DNA of 25,238 nucleotides from Gammaproteobacteria bacterium. Lineage in GTDB: Bacteria; Pseudomonadota; Gammaproteobacteria; UBA11654. Where the stretch lies: the NCBI GenBank assembly GCA_018672815.1, contig JABHDX010000076.1, positions 1-25,238 on the forward strand. The letters run 5' to 3'. The position numbers and the translations under genes were made by a program. How positions within the stretch are numbered: the stretch's first letter is position 1; every line of letters begins with the position of its first letter. The notes below the pieces were generated by a model that had not been told where the DNA came from, made no database searches, and was given only the letters and a program-made list of their open reading frames with translations. This document shows, piece after piece, positions 8,015 to 16,108 of this stretch.

Positions 8015-8701
8015 ATGAAAAAATATAGCGTTGTAACTTTTGATTTAGATAATACTTTCTGGCCTGTTGAACCATCTATTATTCATGCTGAAAATGAGTT
8101 GTATCATTGGCTTAAAGTTCACTATCCTAAACTTACGAATCAGTATTCACAAGAAGACATACAGGTCTTTAGAGAACCTATTTTAGAGCAATATAAAGAC
8201 ATGCTCCATGATCTTACTTTTGTAAGGACTGCACTATTAATACAATTAGCTCAGTCTTCCGGATACCCTGATAGTATGGCTTCTGAAGCTATGGTGGTTT
8301 ACAGAAAAGCTAGGAATGAAATTAATTATTACCCCGATACAATCCCCGCTATAGAAGAGCTAGAAAAAAAATATATATTAGCAGCCATTACCAATGGTAA
8401 TGCTGAGTTAGAAAAAATGGATATTGGCCATTTTTTTAAAAAGTCTTTTTATTCTGCAGATATTGGTGTCGCCAAACCACATCCAAAAATTTTCAAATCA
8501 GCTATAGATTTTTTTGGAGTGCAACCCAGAGAAATGATCCATATTGGGGATGACCCAATGAATGATGTGATGGGAGCTCAAAAAGCAGGAATGGATACAA
8601 TTTGGTTAAATCGAAATAATGAAGTTTGGCCAACTGATTTGTCTGAACCTACATATGCCTTGAATAATTTATCCGAAGTAACTGATTTATTGGTATATTA
8701 A
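8015..8701 (+). CDS. HAD-superfamily phosphatase, YigB-like
   Basis: A cytoplasmic magnesium-dependent phosphatase of the haloacid dehalogenase superfamily, 228 residues with an alpha-helical cap after motif I. All four motifs are present: FDLDNT (nucleophile D10, acid/base D12), T126 in ITNGN, K154 in AKPHPKIF, and IGDDPMND with D179/D180 and D184. Close relatives include E. coli YigB, which removes phosphate from the riboflavin precursor 5-amino-6-(5-phospho-ribitylamino)uracil and from FMN. The opening FDLDNTFWPVEPSIIHAE resembles that subgroup. A riboflavin role is inferred from the family only; no riboflavin gene is nearby. No clear ribosome-binding site is visible. lipA starts 25 bp downstream and it is probably the first gene of the plus-strand run ending at 13231. 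Confidence 0.85.
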   Translation: MKKYSVVTFDLDNTFWPVEPSIIHAENELYHWLKVHYPKLTNQYSQEDIQVFREPILEQYKDMLHDLTFVRTALLIQLAQSSGYPDSMASEAMVVYRKARNEINYYPDTIPAIEELEKKYILAAITNGNAELEKMDIGHFFKKSFYSADIGVAKPHPKIFKSAIDFFGVQPREMIHIGDDPMNDVMGAQKAGMDTIWLNRNNEVWPTDLSEPTYALNNLSEVTDLLVY

Positions 8702-8726
8702 ATTTGAAATATGATCGTATAAATTA

Positions 8727-9719
8727 ATGATGGAAGTTTTAAATAAAAACTCACTGCAAAGTGGTTTAAAGTACAAAGATAATCGTGGTATTGTTGCGAT
8801 TAAAGATGGCGTTAAAAAAAGCGGTGCTGTCGATCAAGATATCATCTTGAATAAACCTGATTGGTTTAGAGTTCAGTTTCCTCAAGGAGAAAACTTTCAT
8901 GCACTAAAGAGCCAAGTTAATAGATTAAACCTGAGTACAGTCTGCGAGGAATCCAAGTGTCCTAATATAGGTGAATGCTGGAATCATAAGACAGCTACAC
9001 TTATGTTAATGGGTAAGATTTGCACGAGAGCTTGCCATTTTTGTTCAGTCGATACTGGTAATCCTAAAGGGTGGCTAGATCCCTATGAACCGATTAATAC
9101 TGCTAAAACTGTCAAGTTTATGAATTTAGATTATGTGGTTTTAACTTCAGTGGATAGAGATGATCTACAGGATGGAGGAAGCACACATATTGCAAAAACA
9201 GTCGAAGAGATAAGGACCCTCCAACCTAAAATTACGATTGAAGTGTTATCGCCTGATTTTAAGGGCGACCTTTTATTCTTGGACACAGTCATAGAGAGCG
9301 GACTGGATGTTTTTTCTCATAACATAGAGACGACTGAAAGATTGACTCCTTCTGTTCGTGATCCAAGAGCTGGGTATCGACAAACACTCAAGCTACTGAG
9401 TCATGCACATAACAAAAATGTGATTGTTAAATCCGGAATGATGCTAGGTCTGGGAGAAAGTCGTGATGAAGTGATTACTACAATGGAAGATTTACAGGCT
9501 TCAGGCGTCAGTATATTGACCATGGGACAGTACTTGAGTCCTACCAAGAATCATATACCCGTAGTTCGTTATGTGACTCCGGAAGAGTTTAAAGAGTTTG
9601 AAAAAATTGGAAGATCTATTGGTATTGATGAAGTTGTAGCAGGACCTTTAGTACGTTCCAGTTATCGGGCTGAAAGAGCTTTTTATAATTATCAAAAAAA
9701 CCAAAACGATGTTAGTTAA
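8727..9719 (+). CDS. lipA: Lipoyl synthase
   Basis: A radical-SAM enzyme that inserts two sulfur atoms into octanoyl groups on carrier proteins of 2-oxoacid dehydrogenases and the glycine cleavage system. It is 330 residues, close to the usual 320-330. The auxiliary cluster motif C-x4-C-x5-C is at C73, C78 and C84. The radical-SAM motif C-x3-C-x2-C is at C99, C103 and C106 (CTRACHFC). The C-terminal RSSYRAE supplies the serine ligand of the auxiliary cluster. The N-terminal GLKYKDNRGIV resembles the start of E. coli LipA, so the beginning is complete; either of two consecutive ATGs (8727, 8730) could be used, and neither has a Shine-Dalgarno sequence. No lipB is seen in the window. Its 3' end overlaps the M48 peptidase gene by 11 bp. 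Confidence 0.97.
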   Translation: MMEVLNKNSLQSGLKYKDNRGIVAIKDGVKKSGAVDQDIILNKPDWFRVQFPQGENFHALKSQVNRLNLSTVCEESKCPNIGECWNHKTATLMLMGKICTRACHFCSVDTGNPKGWLDPYEPINTAKTVKFMNLDYVVLTSVDRDDLQDGGSTHIAKTVEEIRTLQPKITIEVLSPDFKGDLLFLDTVIESGLDVFSHNIETTERLTPSVRDPRAGYRQTLKLLSHAHNKNVIVKSGMMLGLGESRDEVITTMEDLQASGVSILTMGQYLSPTKNHIPVVRYVTPEEFKEFEKIGRSIGIDEVVAGPLVRSSYRAERAFYNYQKNQNDVS

Positions 9720-10545
9720 AAAAATATTCTTAAAAAAATATACATGGATAATCTTGCTGCTTATTGGAGCAAGAGTAGCAGAACCAGCATTATTGATAAG
9801 TGAGCTAGAAATACAGATTGAATCCGAACAGCAATGGGAGCAAATGACCAGTCAATTGCCTATTTCAAGAGATCTATCGAAAAGAACTCTGATTCGATGC
9901 GTTGCAAAAAACATTATTAGAACTTTAGATGAGCCATACAAATCTAATGAATGGGAAATTGAATTGTTCGAGAATCCAGGAGTAAATGCATTTGCAATGC
10001 CTGGAGGTAAATTAGGTGTTTATACTGGTATTTTTGATGTTGCTGAAAACTCAGATGAAATTGCAACTGTTATTGGCCATGAAATAGCACATGTGACAAA
10101 TAAACATTCTTATGAAAGAGCTAAGCGAGATATGAGAACTAAAATTGGCACTACTATTGGGGCTGCTGTGGTTGCTGGAAATATAGCAAATCAACCTATT
10201 TATACACAAAACGATCTTTATGAAGTCAACAATCAGATGAATGCAATAAACACAATGTCCCAGATGATTTCGACTTATGGCCTGAACTTACCATTCAGTA
10301 GGAAGCAAGAAAATGATGCAGATACTTCGGGAATTATGTTTATGGCAAGAGCTGGCTTTAATCCATTATCAAGTTTGAGCTTATGGAAGAAAATGCAAGA
10401 TCAAGGCAAAAGACCTAATCTGGAATTTGTGTCCTCTCATCCTTCTTCCTCGACTCGAATTAAAGGTTTGTCTAGCCAATTATCCAAAGCATTAGCAGCC
10501 TATAATGAGGTAGAAAGAAAACCCAATTGCAGGTATCCAAAATGA
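9709..10545 (+). CDS. M48 family metallopeptidase (YcaL/LoiP-type), exported
   Basis: A periplasmic or membrane-anchored zinc endopeptidase of 278 residues. A hydrophobic N-terminal segment (12-22) after a basic stretch is the export signal. It has no lipobox cysteine, unlike LoiP, which is a lipoprotein. The zinc motif HEIAH is at 124-128 and the third ligand E201 is in RKQENDADTSG. SSHPSSSTRI (242-251) is the family's usual C-terminal signature, and NAFAMPGG (93-100) precedes the active site as in other M48 proteases. There are no TPR repeats, so it is the short YcaL/LoiP form and not BepA. The ATG at 9709 overlaps the end of lipA, and its stop overlaps the rhomboid start as ATGA. It probably acts in envelope protein quality control. 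Confidence 0.92.
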   Translation: MLVKKIFLKKYTWIILLLIGARVAEPALLISELEIQIESEQQWEQMTSQLPISRDLSKRTLIRCVAKNIIRTLDEPYKSNEWEIELFENPGVNAFAMPGGKLGVYTGIFDVAENSDEIATVIGHEIAHVTNKHSYERAKRDMRTKIGTTIGAAVVAGNIANQPIYTQNDLYEVNNQMNAINTMSQMISTYGLNLPFSRKQENDADTSGIMFMARAGFNPLSSLSLWKKMQDQGKRPNLEFVSSHPSSSTRIKGLSSQLSKALAAYNEVERKPNCRYPK

Positions 10546-11225
10546 TTCCTTTGGCCGATGACAATCCAACTCATTCAAAGCCTTATTTAACAATCGCCTT
10601 AATTACTCTTTGTTGTCTGCTCTTTATCTGGCAACTCAGTCTTGGTACAGATGGAGGAAAAGCCATTTTTGCTCTGGGTGTTATACCTGCCAGCTTAATT
10701 CAAAATACGCCACTACCGACAGAATTAAGATGGGTTAGCCCTCAAATGACATTATTAACTTCTATGTTCTTACATGGTGGCTTTATGCACTTGGCAGGAA
10801 ATATGCTCTATCTATGGATTTTTGGAGACAATATTGAAGACATCTTAGGTAAGCCAGTTTTCCTGCTTTTTTATTTTATTTGTGGCATTGTAGCAGCTCT
10901 GTCGCAAGCTCTTCCTGAACCCAGTTCTACAATCCCAATGATAGGAGCCAGTGGTGCAATTTCTGGTGTTTTAGGTGCCTATGTTGTTTTCTTTCCAAAG
11001 AAAAAGATCAAGGTAGCTATTCCTTTTGGATTTTTTCTTCAGATTTTAAGATTGCCAGCTTATGTTGTTTTAATCTTTTGGTTTGTACTGCAATTAATTA
11101 ATGGTGCTAATGCAGGCTCAGGTGGAGGTATTGCGTTTGGTGCTCATATTGGTGGTTTTGTAGCTGGTTTAGTTTTAGCACCAATACTGGCTGTTGTGAC
11201 TCGAAAAAGAACTAAACCTCAATAA
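10542..11225 (+). CDS. Rhomboid family intramembrane serine protease
   Basis: An intramembrane protease of 227 residues with six predicted membrane segments. The catalytic dyad is S137 in GASG and H202 in GAHIGGF. H83 and N87 in MHLAGNMLYLWIFGDNIED match the oxyanion-site residues. I moved the start to the ATG at 10542 because the protein then opens with MIPLADDNPT, the usual rhomboid beginning (MIPLxDxNPT). That ATG also forms an ATGA overlap with the M48 stop and has AGGT 8 nt upstream. An in-frame ATG at 10527 would add five residues inside the M48 gene. Coupling to an M48 protease suggests both handle envelope or membrane proteins. The substrate is unknown. Confidence 0.93.
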   Translation: MIPLADDNPTHSKPYLTIALITLCCLLFIWQLSLGTDGGKAIFALGVIPASLIQNTPLPTELRWVSPQMTLLTSMFLHGGFMHLAGNMLYLWIFGDNIEDILGKPVFLLFYFICGIVAALSQALPEPSSTIPMIGASGAISGVLGAYVVFFPKKKIKVAIPFGFFLQILRLPAYVVLIFWFVLQLINGANAGSGGGIAFGAHIGGFVAGLVLAPILAVVTRKRTKPQ

Positions 11226-11243
11226 AATCAATAGGAGTTTAAT

Positions 11244-12065
11244 ATGTTGAGCTATATCTCTAAGTCTGTTTATTTTGCAATTCTATTCTTTCAATTTATT
11301 TTTCCTACTACTGTGACTGTGGCACAGTCACTCGATGAGATCATTTCAGGGGAGCATCGTTCTGATCAAAATAAAATAAGAAATGAAGCCAGACATCCAA
11401 AAGAAACACTGGAATTTTTTGGTCTTGAAAAGACGATGACAGTTGTGGAAGTATGGCCATCTGCTGGATGGTATACCGAAGTCATAGCACCCTATCTCAA
11501 TGATTCCGGACAGTATATTTCAGCTTCGTTTGATGTGAATACAGACAATGAGTATTTTGGCAAGATGGCAAAGCGATTTCAAAACAAGCTGGATGAATAT
11601 CCAGATCTTTATGGTAATGTTAAGCACGGAGTACTTGAGGCACCAGATCGAATAGAGATTGCAGAAACTAATTCAGTGGATATGGTATTGACGTTTAGAA
11701 ATATTCATAATTGGATGGCTCGTGGACAAACTGAGATGATGTTTAAAGGATTCTATAAAGTGCTCAAACCCGGAGGTATTTTAGGTGTGGTAGAGCATCG
11801 AGGAAATTCATCAATCACTCAAGATCCAAAAGCAAAATCAGGGTATGTCAATCAGGAATTTGCAATTGCTCTTGCAGAACAATCAGGTTTTATTTTTGAG
11901 GAGTCTTCTGAAATTAATGCTAATCCAAAAGATAATAAAGAGCATCGAGAAGGCGTATGGACTCTCGCACCAACATATCGCAATCTAAGCGATGATGAAA
12001 AAGCGGATTACAAAAGTATTGGTGAAAGCGATCGTTTTACACTCCGTTTTCGTAAGCCTGAATAA
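11244..12065 (+). CDS. Exported methyltransferase-like protein (COG4798 type)
   Basis: 273 residues with a predicted Sec signal peptide (hydrophobic 9-26, cleavage near TVA at 27) followed by a class I methyltransferase fold. The motif I region reads TVVEVWPSAGWYTEVIAP (66-83). The glycine-rich loop of SAM-dependent methyltransferases is there as P-S-A-G-W-Y-T, with the preceding acidic E69. A motif-IV-like NSVDMVLTFRNIHNW lies at 143-157 and YKVLKPGGILGVVEH at 171-185. Proteins of this kind, with a signal sequence and the GWYT signature, are common in Proteobacteria but unassigned. Export is puzzling because SAM is cytoplasmic. AGGAG 6-7 nt before the ATG is the best ribosome-binding site in this run. 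It sits 18 bp after the rhomboid gene and 8 bp before the phosphodiesterase. Confidence 0.85.
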   Translation: MLSYISKSVYFAILFFQFIFPTTVTVAQSLDEIISGEHRSDQNKIRNEARHPKETLEFFGLEKTMTVVEVWPSAGWYTEVIAPYLNDSGQYISASFDVNTDNEYFGKMAKRFQNKLDEYPDLYGNVKHGVLEAPDRIEIAETNSVDMVLTFRNIHNWMARGQTEMMFKGFYKVLKPGGILGVVEHRGNSSITQDPKAKSGYVNQEFAIALAEQSGFIFEESSEINANPKDNKEHREGVWTLAPTYRNLSDDEKADYKSIGESDRFTLRFRKPE

Positions 12066-12073
12066 ACACAACT

Positions 12074-13231
12074 ATGACATTTCTAAAATCGGCATTATTA
12101 AGCATAACTCTCATTTCTTTGGGAGTTTGTGCTGAGAAAGAATCAACTGTGATTATTATTTCTATGGATGGAGTGAGATATGATATTGCAGAAAAAAATG
12201 ATCTAGAAGCATTCAAAAGAATGGATAAAAGTGGTGTTAGAGCAGAATATTTAAGGCCGGTATATCAGTCCACTACCTATCCAGCACATGTCACTTTGGC
12301 AACCGGAGTATATCCCGATAAACATGGCATTATCCATAATTCTTTCTTTGATAAAGTCAAAGGAGATTTTAGTTATGATGCGGATGCTAATTGGCTCGAT
12401 ATTGCTCCAATTTGGGTATTAGCAGAACAGCAAGATATCAGATCTGCAGTCTTCTTTTGGGTGGGATCAGAAACAGATTGGAATGGTGTTGGCGCCAGTT
12501 ATAGAAAGGCACCTTTTGATGCGAGTATTAAAGAAGAAATCAAAATTAGACAAATATTGGATTGGCTGGATATGGATGATGAGAAAAGGCCAAGACTGAT
12601 CATGAGTTACTGGGATGGAACGGATGACTTAGCACATCAACAAGGGCCGAGTAGTATTGATATAGATAATCAAATGATGCGTCAAAATAAATTATTAAAT
12701 TCACTTTTAAGTGAAATTGATGAAAGAAATGCTTGGGATTATGTAACAATTTTCGTAGTTAGTGATCATGGCATGACTGCAGTTAATAATTATATCGATT
12801 TAAGGTCTTTGCTACAAAAATCTAGCATTAAAGCTAAGTTATCGGAAGGGCCAGCAGTAGCTCATCTTTTTGTAGAAGATCAGGATATCAATGAGGCATT
12901 GAGTTTTTTTAACAATCAAGAACATATCAAAGCATACAAAAAGAAAGATTTACCACATTCATTTCATATGAATCATCCCACAAGAACTGGCGATATTGTG
13001 TTAATAACCCAAGCACCTAATATGTTTTCTAGCTTTGGAAAACCAAAAGGAATGCATGGTTATTCACCAGAAATGAGTGATATGCACGCAATTTTTTATG
13101 GAATGGGAGCGGGCGTTAAACCACAAGAATTAGGCCCCATTAATCAAGTAGATGTGATGCCTACTGTTGCTAAAATTTTAGGAATTAAGATTGAACAAAG
13201 CATAGATGGGAAAGTTTTGGATCTCAATTAA
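12074..13231 (+). CDS. Exported nucleotide pyrophosphatase/phosphodiesterase (ENPP-like)
   Basis: An alkaline-phosphatase-superfamily enzyme of 385 residues expected to hydrolyse phosphodiester or pyrophosphate bonds outside the cytoplasm. The signal peptide covers about 1-20. Residues matching the two-zinc ENPP site are all visible: D32 in SMDG, nucleophile T68 in TTYPAH, D184 and H188 in DDLAHQQGP, D231 and H232 in SDHGM, and H328 in MHGYSPE. TLATGVYPDKHGI after the nucleophile and IDGKVLD at the end are typical. The sequence L-G-V-C-A at the signal end is only a poor lipobox, so a soluble periplasmic form is more likely than a lipoprotein. There is no Shine-Dalgarno sequence; the 8-bp gap suggests coupling with the preceding gene. 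A likely role is phosphate or nucleotide scavenging. It is the last gene of the run and stops 10 bp from a convergent gene with no visible terminator. Confidence 0.9.
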   Translation: MTFLKSALLSITLISLGVCAEKESTVIIISMDGVRYDIAEKNDLEAFKRMDKSGVRAEYLRPVYQSTTYPAHVTLATGVYPDKHGIIHNSFFDKVKGDFSYDADANWLDIAPIWVLAEQQDIRSAVFFWVGSETDWNGVGASYRKAPFDASIKEEIKIRQILDWLDMDDEKRPRLIMSYWDGTDDLAHQQGPSSIDIDNQMMRQNKLLNSLLSEIDERNAWDYVTIFVVSDHGMTAVNNYIDLRSLLQKSSIKAKLSEGPAVAHLFVEDQDINEALSFFNNQEHIKAYKKKDLPHSFHMNHPTRTGDIVLITQAPNMFSSFGKPKGMHGYSPEMSDMHAIFYGMGAGVKPQELGPINQVDVMPTVAKILGIKIEQSIDGKVLDLN

Positions 13232-13241
13232 CTGCTTAGCT

Positions 13242-14675
13242 TTAACTCATTACCCATCCATAGATATTATTGCTAGGGGAACCTCCTTCAGCAAGATAGA
13301 TTTCTTTGATTTTACTCATTCGGTCAGTCAGAATCTGTTGTCTTCTTTCATCAACATCGATTCCATAAAGTTTGGCTGCATTTAGTCCGAGGATTTTAGC
13401 TTTATCCTGATCACTAATAGCTGCATAACCAAATTTTTCTTGCATCTCTTTAGGAATTTGAAATCTTCTGAAGGCTTCAATTTGCCATTGTGGTGAACCC
13501 CACCAGATAGAATCTGTACCAAATAAAATATGATCTACTCCAAAAGCTTGAATAATCTGGCCTAACAAATGAGCACAAATTTTAGGATGAGTGATGACTG
13601 TATGTCCAAATGAAGTACCAAGTTCCATATAGACATTGGTCATATTTGGATTTTCTATTCTGTCTTTGCACAAATCAGATGTATATGGCAGATAGGCTGT
13701 CTCATCAAGGTATTCATTTTCTGGAGAGAGGTATTGATTTTCATCTTTAAAAGCAGAATGGTAGACAACAAATTTGATTCCTGGATGATCCAAGGAGGCT
13801 TTTTTTATATCTCTGGGATGAGTATGATCAGATTGTCCTGGTTTTAAACGTCTCATAAAAGGAAGCCCTTTATGCACGCAAACAATATTTTTTCCCCATT
13901 CTTGAATCTTTTCATAAAATGGATAGATCACTTTTTCATCATCCAACCACCAATTATATTCTCCCGCTGTATTGAATACACCTGGATAGAATTTCCAAGC
14001 ATCTATATTTAAGTTCAATGCCTGTCTTTCAGCTTCTTGAAGAAAGTTAGGCGTATAAGGGGCAATGGGACCATGACATACCATTCTTTCAGAGCCAGAC
14101 ATTGCATTGACAGTATTTCTTGCCTCAACCATCTCATCAACATTAATGACATCCAATACTTTGGATGCAACTCCACTCAAACAAGCAACCGAAACATCAC
14201 TATCAAGAAAAACTTCTTTTACATAATTATTAAAATGAAGGTCTCCTTTTTGTGGTTTTTTGCCTTTCAATTCTTCATTGAAGGGCCAAGCCATAACTCT
14301 AAAACCTAAGGGCTCTTTTTTGCCTGTTGCTACATGATGAGTCTGGACATCAAACACAAATTCTTTTTTTGGCCATAATTCTTTAATTGCTTCTGGATCA
14401 GTCATTTCTGCTGCTTGCACATTAAAGTATTCTCCAAAAACTTGATTCATGGCTACAAAAGCAACAGCCATTCCATTGGTAGTTTTTAGAAAATCTCTTC
14501 TCGTTAAGCCTATCTTTTTACTGCATTTTTCAGCAAGACTTTGAATCAAGCTCTCAACTTTTTTTTGTAGTACGGTTTGTGCTCGAGGAACAAACTCTTC
14601 ATTTGATACTACCTGTGTCGGTATTGGAGATCTGGTATCTTTATCATCATCTTTATGAAATTTTCTGATCCACAT
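13242..14675 (-). CDS. Tat-exported amidohydrolase (Amidohydrolase_2 family)
   Basis: A metal-dependent TIM-barrel hydrolase or decarboxylase, 477 residues. A twin-arginine motif LTRRDFLK (57-64) precedes a mildly hydrophobic stretch (66-79) and a VQAAE cleavage region near 89, so it should be exported folded with its metal. The catalytic domain begins FVFDVQTHH (106-114), where many relatives have D-x-H-x-H. Later VCVHKG, VVYHSAF and FGTDSIWWG supply further histidines and the conserved aspartate. The start has AAGGA 8 nt upstream, so the 56-residue charged region before the Tat motif seems real. It lies 57 bp downstream of an MFS transporter gene on the same strand, which suggests the two handle one compound, perhaps an organic acid. 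The substrate is unknown. Confidence 0.85.
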   Translation of the reverse strand: MWIRKFHKDDDKDTRSPIPTQVVSNEEFVPRAQTVLQKKVESLIQSLAEKCSKKIGLTRRDFLKTTNGMAVAFVAMNQVFGEYFNVQAAEMTDPEAIKELWPKKEFVFDVQTHHVATGKKEPLGFRVMAWPFNEELKGKKPQKGDLHFNNYVKEVFLDSDVSVACLSGVASKVLDVINVDEMVEARNTVNAMSGSERMVCHGPIAPYTPNFLQEAERQALNLNIDAWKFYPGVFNTAGEYNWWLDDEKVIYPFYEKIQEWGKNIVCVHKGLPFMRRLKPGQSDHTHPRDIKKASLDHPGIKFVVYHSAFKDENQYLSPENEYLDETAYLPYTSDLCKDRIENPNMTNVYMELGTSFGHTVITHPKICAHLLGQIIQAFGVDHILFGTDSIWWGSPQWQIEAFRRFQIPKEMQEKFGYAAISDQDKAKILGLNAAKLYGIDVDERRQQILTDRMSKIKEIYLAEGGSPSNNIYGWVMS

Positions 14676-14732
14676 ACGCTTTGTCCTTGTATTTTCTTGA
14701 CTCTCTAATAAAAGACTAACGCTAATAATAGG

Positions 14733-16043
14733 TTATGACAAATCTTCTGTTGATTTTGATTTAATTTTTATCGGCTTGATAAAAAATACATTGATAATTC
14801 CTATCAAGGTGACTATGGCAACCAATCCAAAAGCACCAAGATAGCTGCCAGCAGCATCGTCAGCCATGGAAGCTAATAATTGCGTTGCACCTGCAGCTGC
14901 TAAACCATCGATCATACTGATAATACCTAGTACTCGGCCTAAATATTTTTTGCCAAAGGTTTCTACTGCAACCAGTTGAATCATGCTAAAACTTCCACCA
15001 AAGCCAAGCCCAAAGAAGATAGTGAAGAGACTCAATTGCATAGTATTATTGGTCAAAATCAGTTCATTTCCAGAAATTTCAAATAGCAATAAAGATCCTA
15101 AAAAAAGCACACAAGAGCTTATGAAAAGAACAGTCCTTTTAGGCAACCTATCACTTAAAGCTCCAAAGGAGAATTTTCCTATGAAGCTAAACCAGTAGAT
15201 TATTGAAAATAGAAGAACAGATTGTTGAGCCGTGAACCCAACGTCTAGTTCAAAGAATATCCTAATTTGACTATTCAGCCCCTGAATTGCAAACCATAAA
15301 CATGCTGAGCCAATACCTAAGCAAAATAAGGCTCTTGAAAAAAGTGCATCTTTAAATTCTGTTTTATCTTTATTTTCTGTTGATTGTAATAATTGACTTT
15401 CTGCACTATCAATTGAGGTTTCTTGATGACCATCTGGACGGAGTCCCATTGCTTCTGGTGAGGACCGAATGACTTTATAAACTGGGATAACTGCAAAAAT
15501 CCAAAAGAATATTGAAAGAAGTCCAAAGCCCCATCTCCAACCCCATTCAGGGTTATTGACTATTGGCGAAATCAGCAAGGGTAAAGTCGCACCACCCAGA
15601 CTTGAGCTTGCCACAACCATACCAACAACTTTCCCTCGATGTTTGTTAAACCAGTTTGAGACGATAATTACATTTGGTCCTAAGCCTGACATTACAAGTC
15701 CAGCAGCCATTAAAATGTGTAGTCGATAGAGCGTCTCAATAGAACTTGCAAAAGGATAAAAGCTATACGTAAGGGCCATTATAATAATGCCGATTCTCAT
15801 AACAATGGTCACCCCATATCTGTCTATTAAGATACCTGATAGTGGAGACAGGAACGCTGCAAATAAAAGTGTATTGCGAACTGTCAGACTCACTTCTTCA
15901 CGGCTAAGAGAGAACTCATCGATAAAGGTTGGAAATAGGTTTTGTGGAACAAACAGAGTCATTGAATTAACAAAGAAGTAGACAAGACTGCAGGATATAG
16001 CAACATACCATCCATAGAAAAAAGTGTTGTTGTTTTGATGCAT
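14733..16043 (-). CDS. MFS transporter, monocarboxylate/OFA-like
   Basis: An inner-membrane transporter with twelve predicted membrane segments in two halves joined by a polar loop (QETSIDSAESQLLQSTENKD). I start it at the ATG at 16043 (436 residues), giving MHQNNNTFFYGWYVAISC; FYGW just before the first helix is typical of the monocarboxylate/oxalate-formate branch. An in-frame TTG at 16079 would add 12 residues without a ribosome-binding site. Motif A appears as GILIDRYG between helices 2 and 3 and as GALSDRLPKR in the second half. The substrate is probably a small carboxylate, by family resemblance only. It is the first gene of a two-gene unit with the Tat-exported amidohydrolase and diverges from dihydroorotase across 65 bp. 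Confidence 0.9.
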   Translation of the reverse strand: MHQNNNTFFYGWYVAISCSLVYFFVNSMTLFVPQNLFPTFIDEFSLSREEVSLTVRNTLLFAAFLSPLSGILIDRYGVTIVMRIGIIIMALTYSFYPFASSIETLYRLHILMAAGLVMSGLGPNVIIVSNWFNKHRGKVVGMVVASSSLGGATLPLLISPIVNNPEWGWRWGFGLLSIFFWIFAVIPVYKVIRSSPEAMGLRPDGHQETSIDSAESQLLQSTENKDKTEFKDALFSRALFCLGIGSACLWFAIQGLNSQIRIFFELDVGFTAQQSVLLFSIIYWFSFIGKFSFGALSDRLPKRTVLFISSCVLFLGSLLLFEISGNELILTNNTMQLSLFTIFFGLGFGGSFSMIQLVAVETFGKKYLGRVLGIISMIDGLAAAGATQLLASMADDAAGSYLGAFGLVAIVTLIGIINVFFIKPIKIKSKSTEDLS

Positions 16044-16061
16044 ATTTTTTCTCTTAAAATG

Positions 16062-16071
16062 AGTGATCACT
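16062..16071. promoter_or_regulatory. 10-bp palindrome in a divergent spacer
   Basis: AGTGATCACT is a perfect palindrome in the 65-bp spacer between the MFS and dihydroorotase genes, 18 bp upstream of the MFS start. A small operator is possible. With no second copy in the window, chance cannot be excluded. Confidence 0.25.
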
Positions 16072-16095
16072 AAAACCAATAAATGCGAACACTGT

Positions 16096-16108
16096 TATAA
16101 TAGTTCCT
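16096..16108 (+). promoter_or_regulatory. Consensus -10 box just before dihydroorotase
   Basis: TATAAT at 16096-16101 is followed by only 7 nt before the ATG at 16109. If used, the transcript would begin at or next to the start codon, giving a leaderless mRNA. No good -35 is seen 16-18 bp upstream, so the call is tentative. Confidence 0.4.

Noticed and set aside
12074..12136. Lipoprotein signal in the phosphodiesterase (LGVC)
   Set aside because: Valine at the position just before the cysteine is unfavourable for lipoprotein processing; an ordinary signal peptidase site is as likely.
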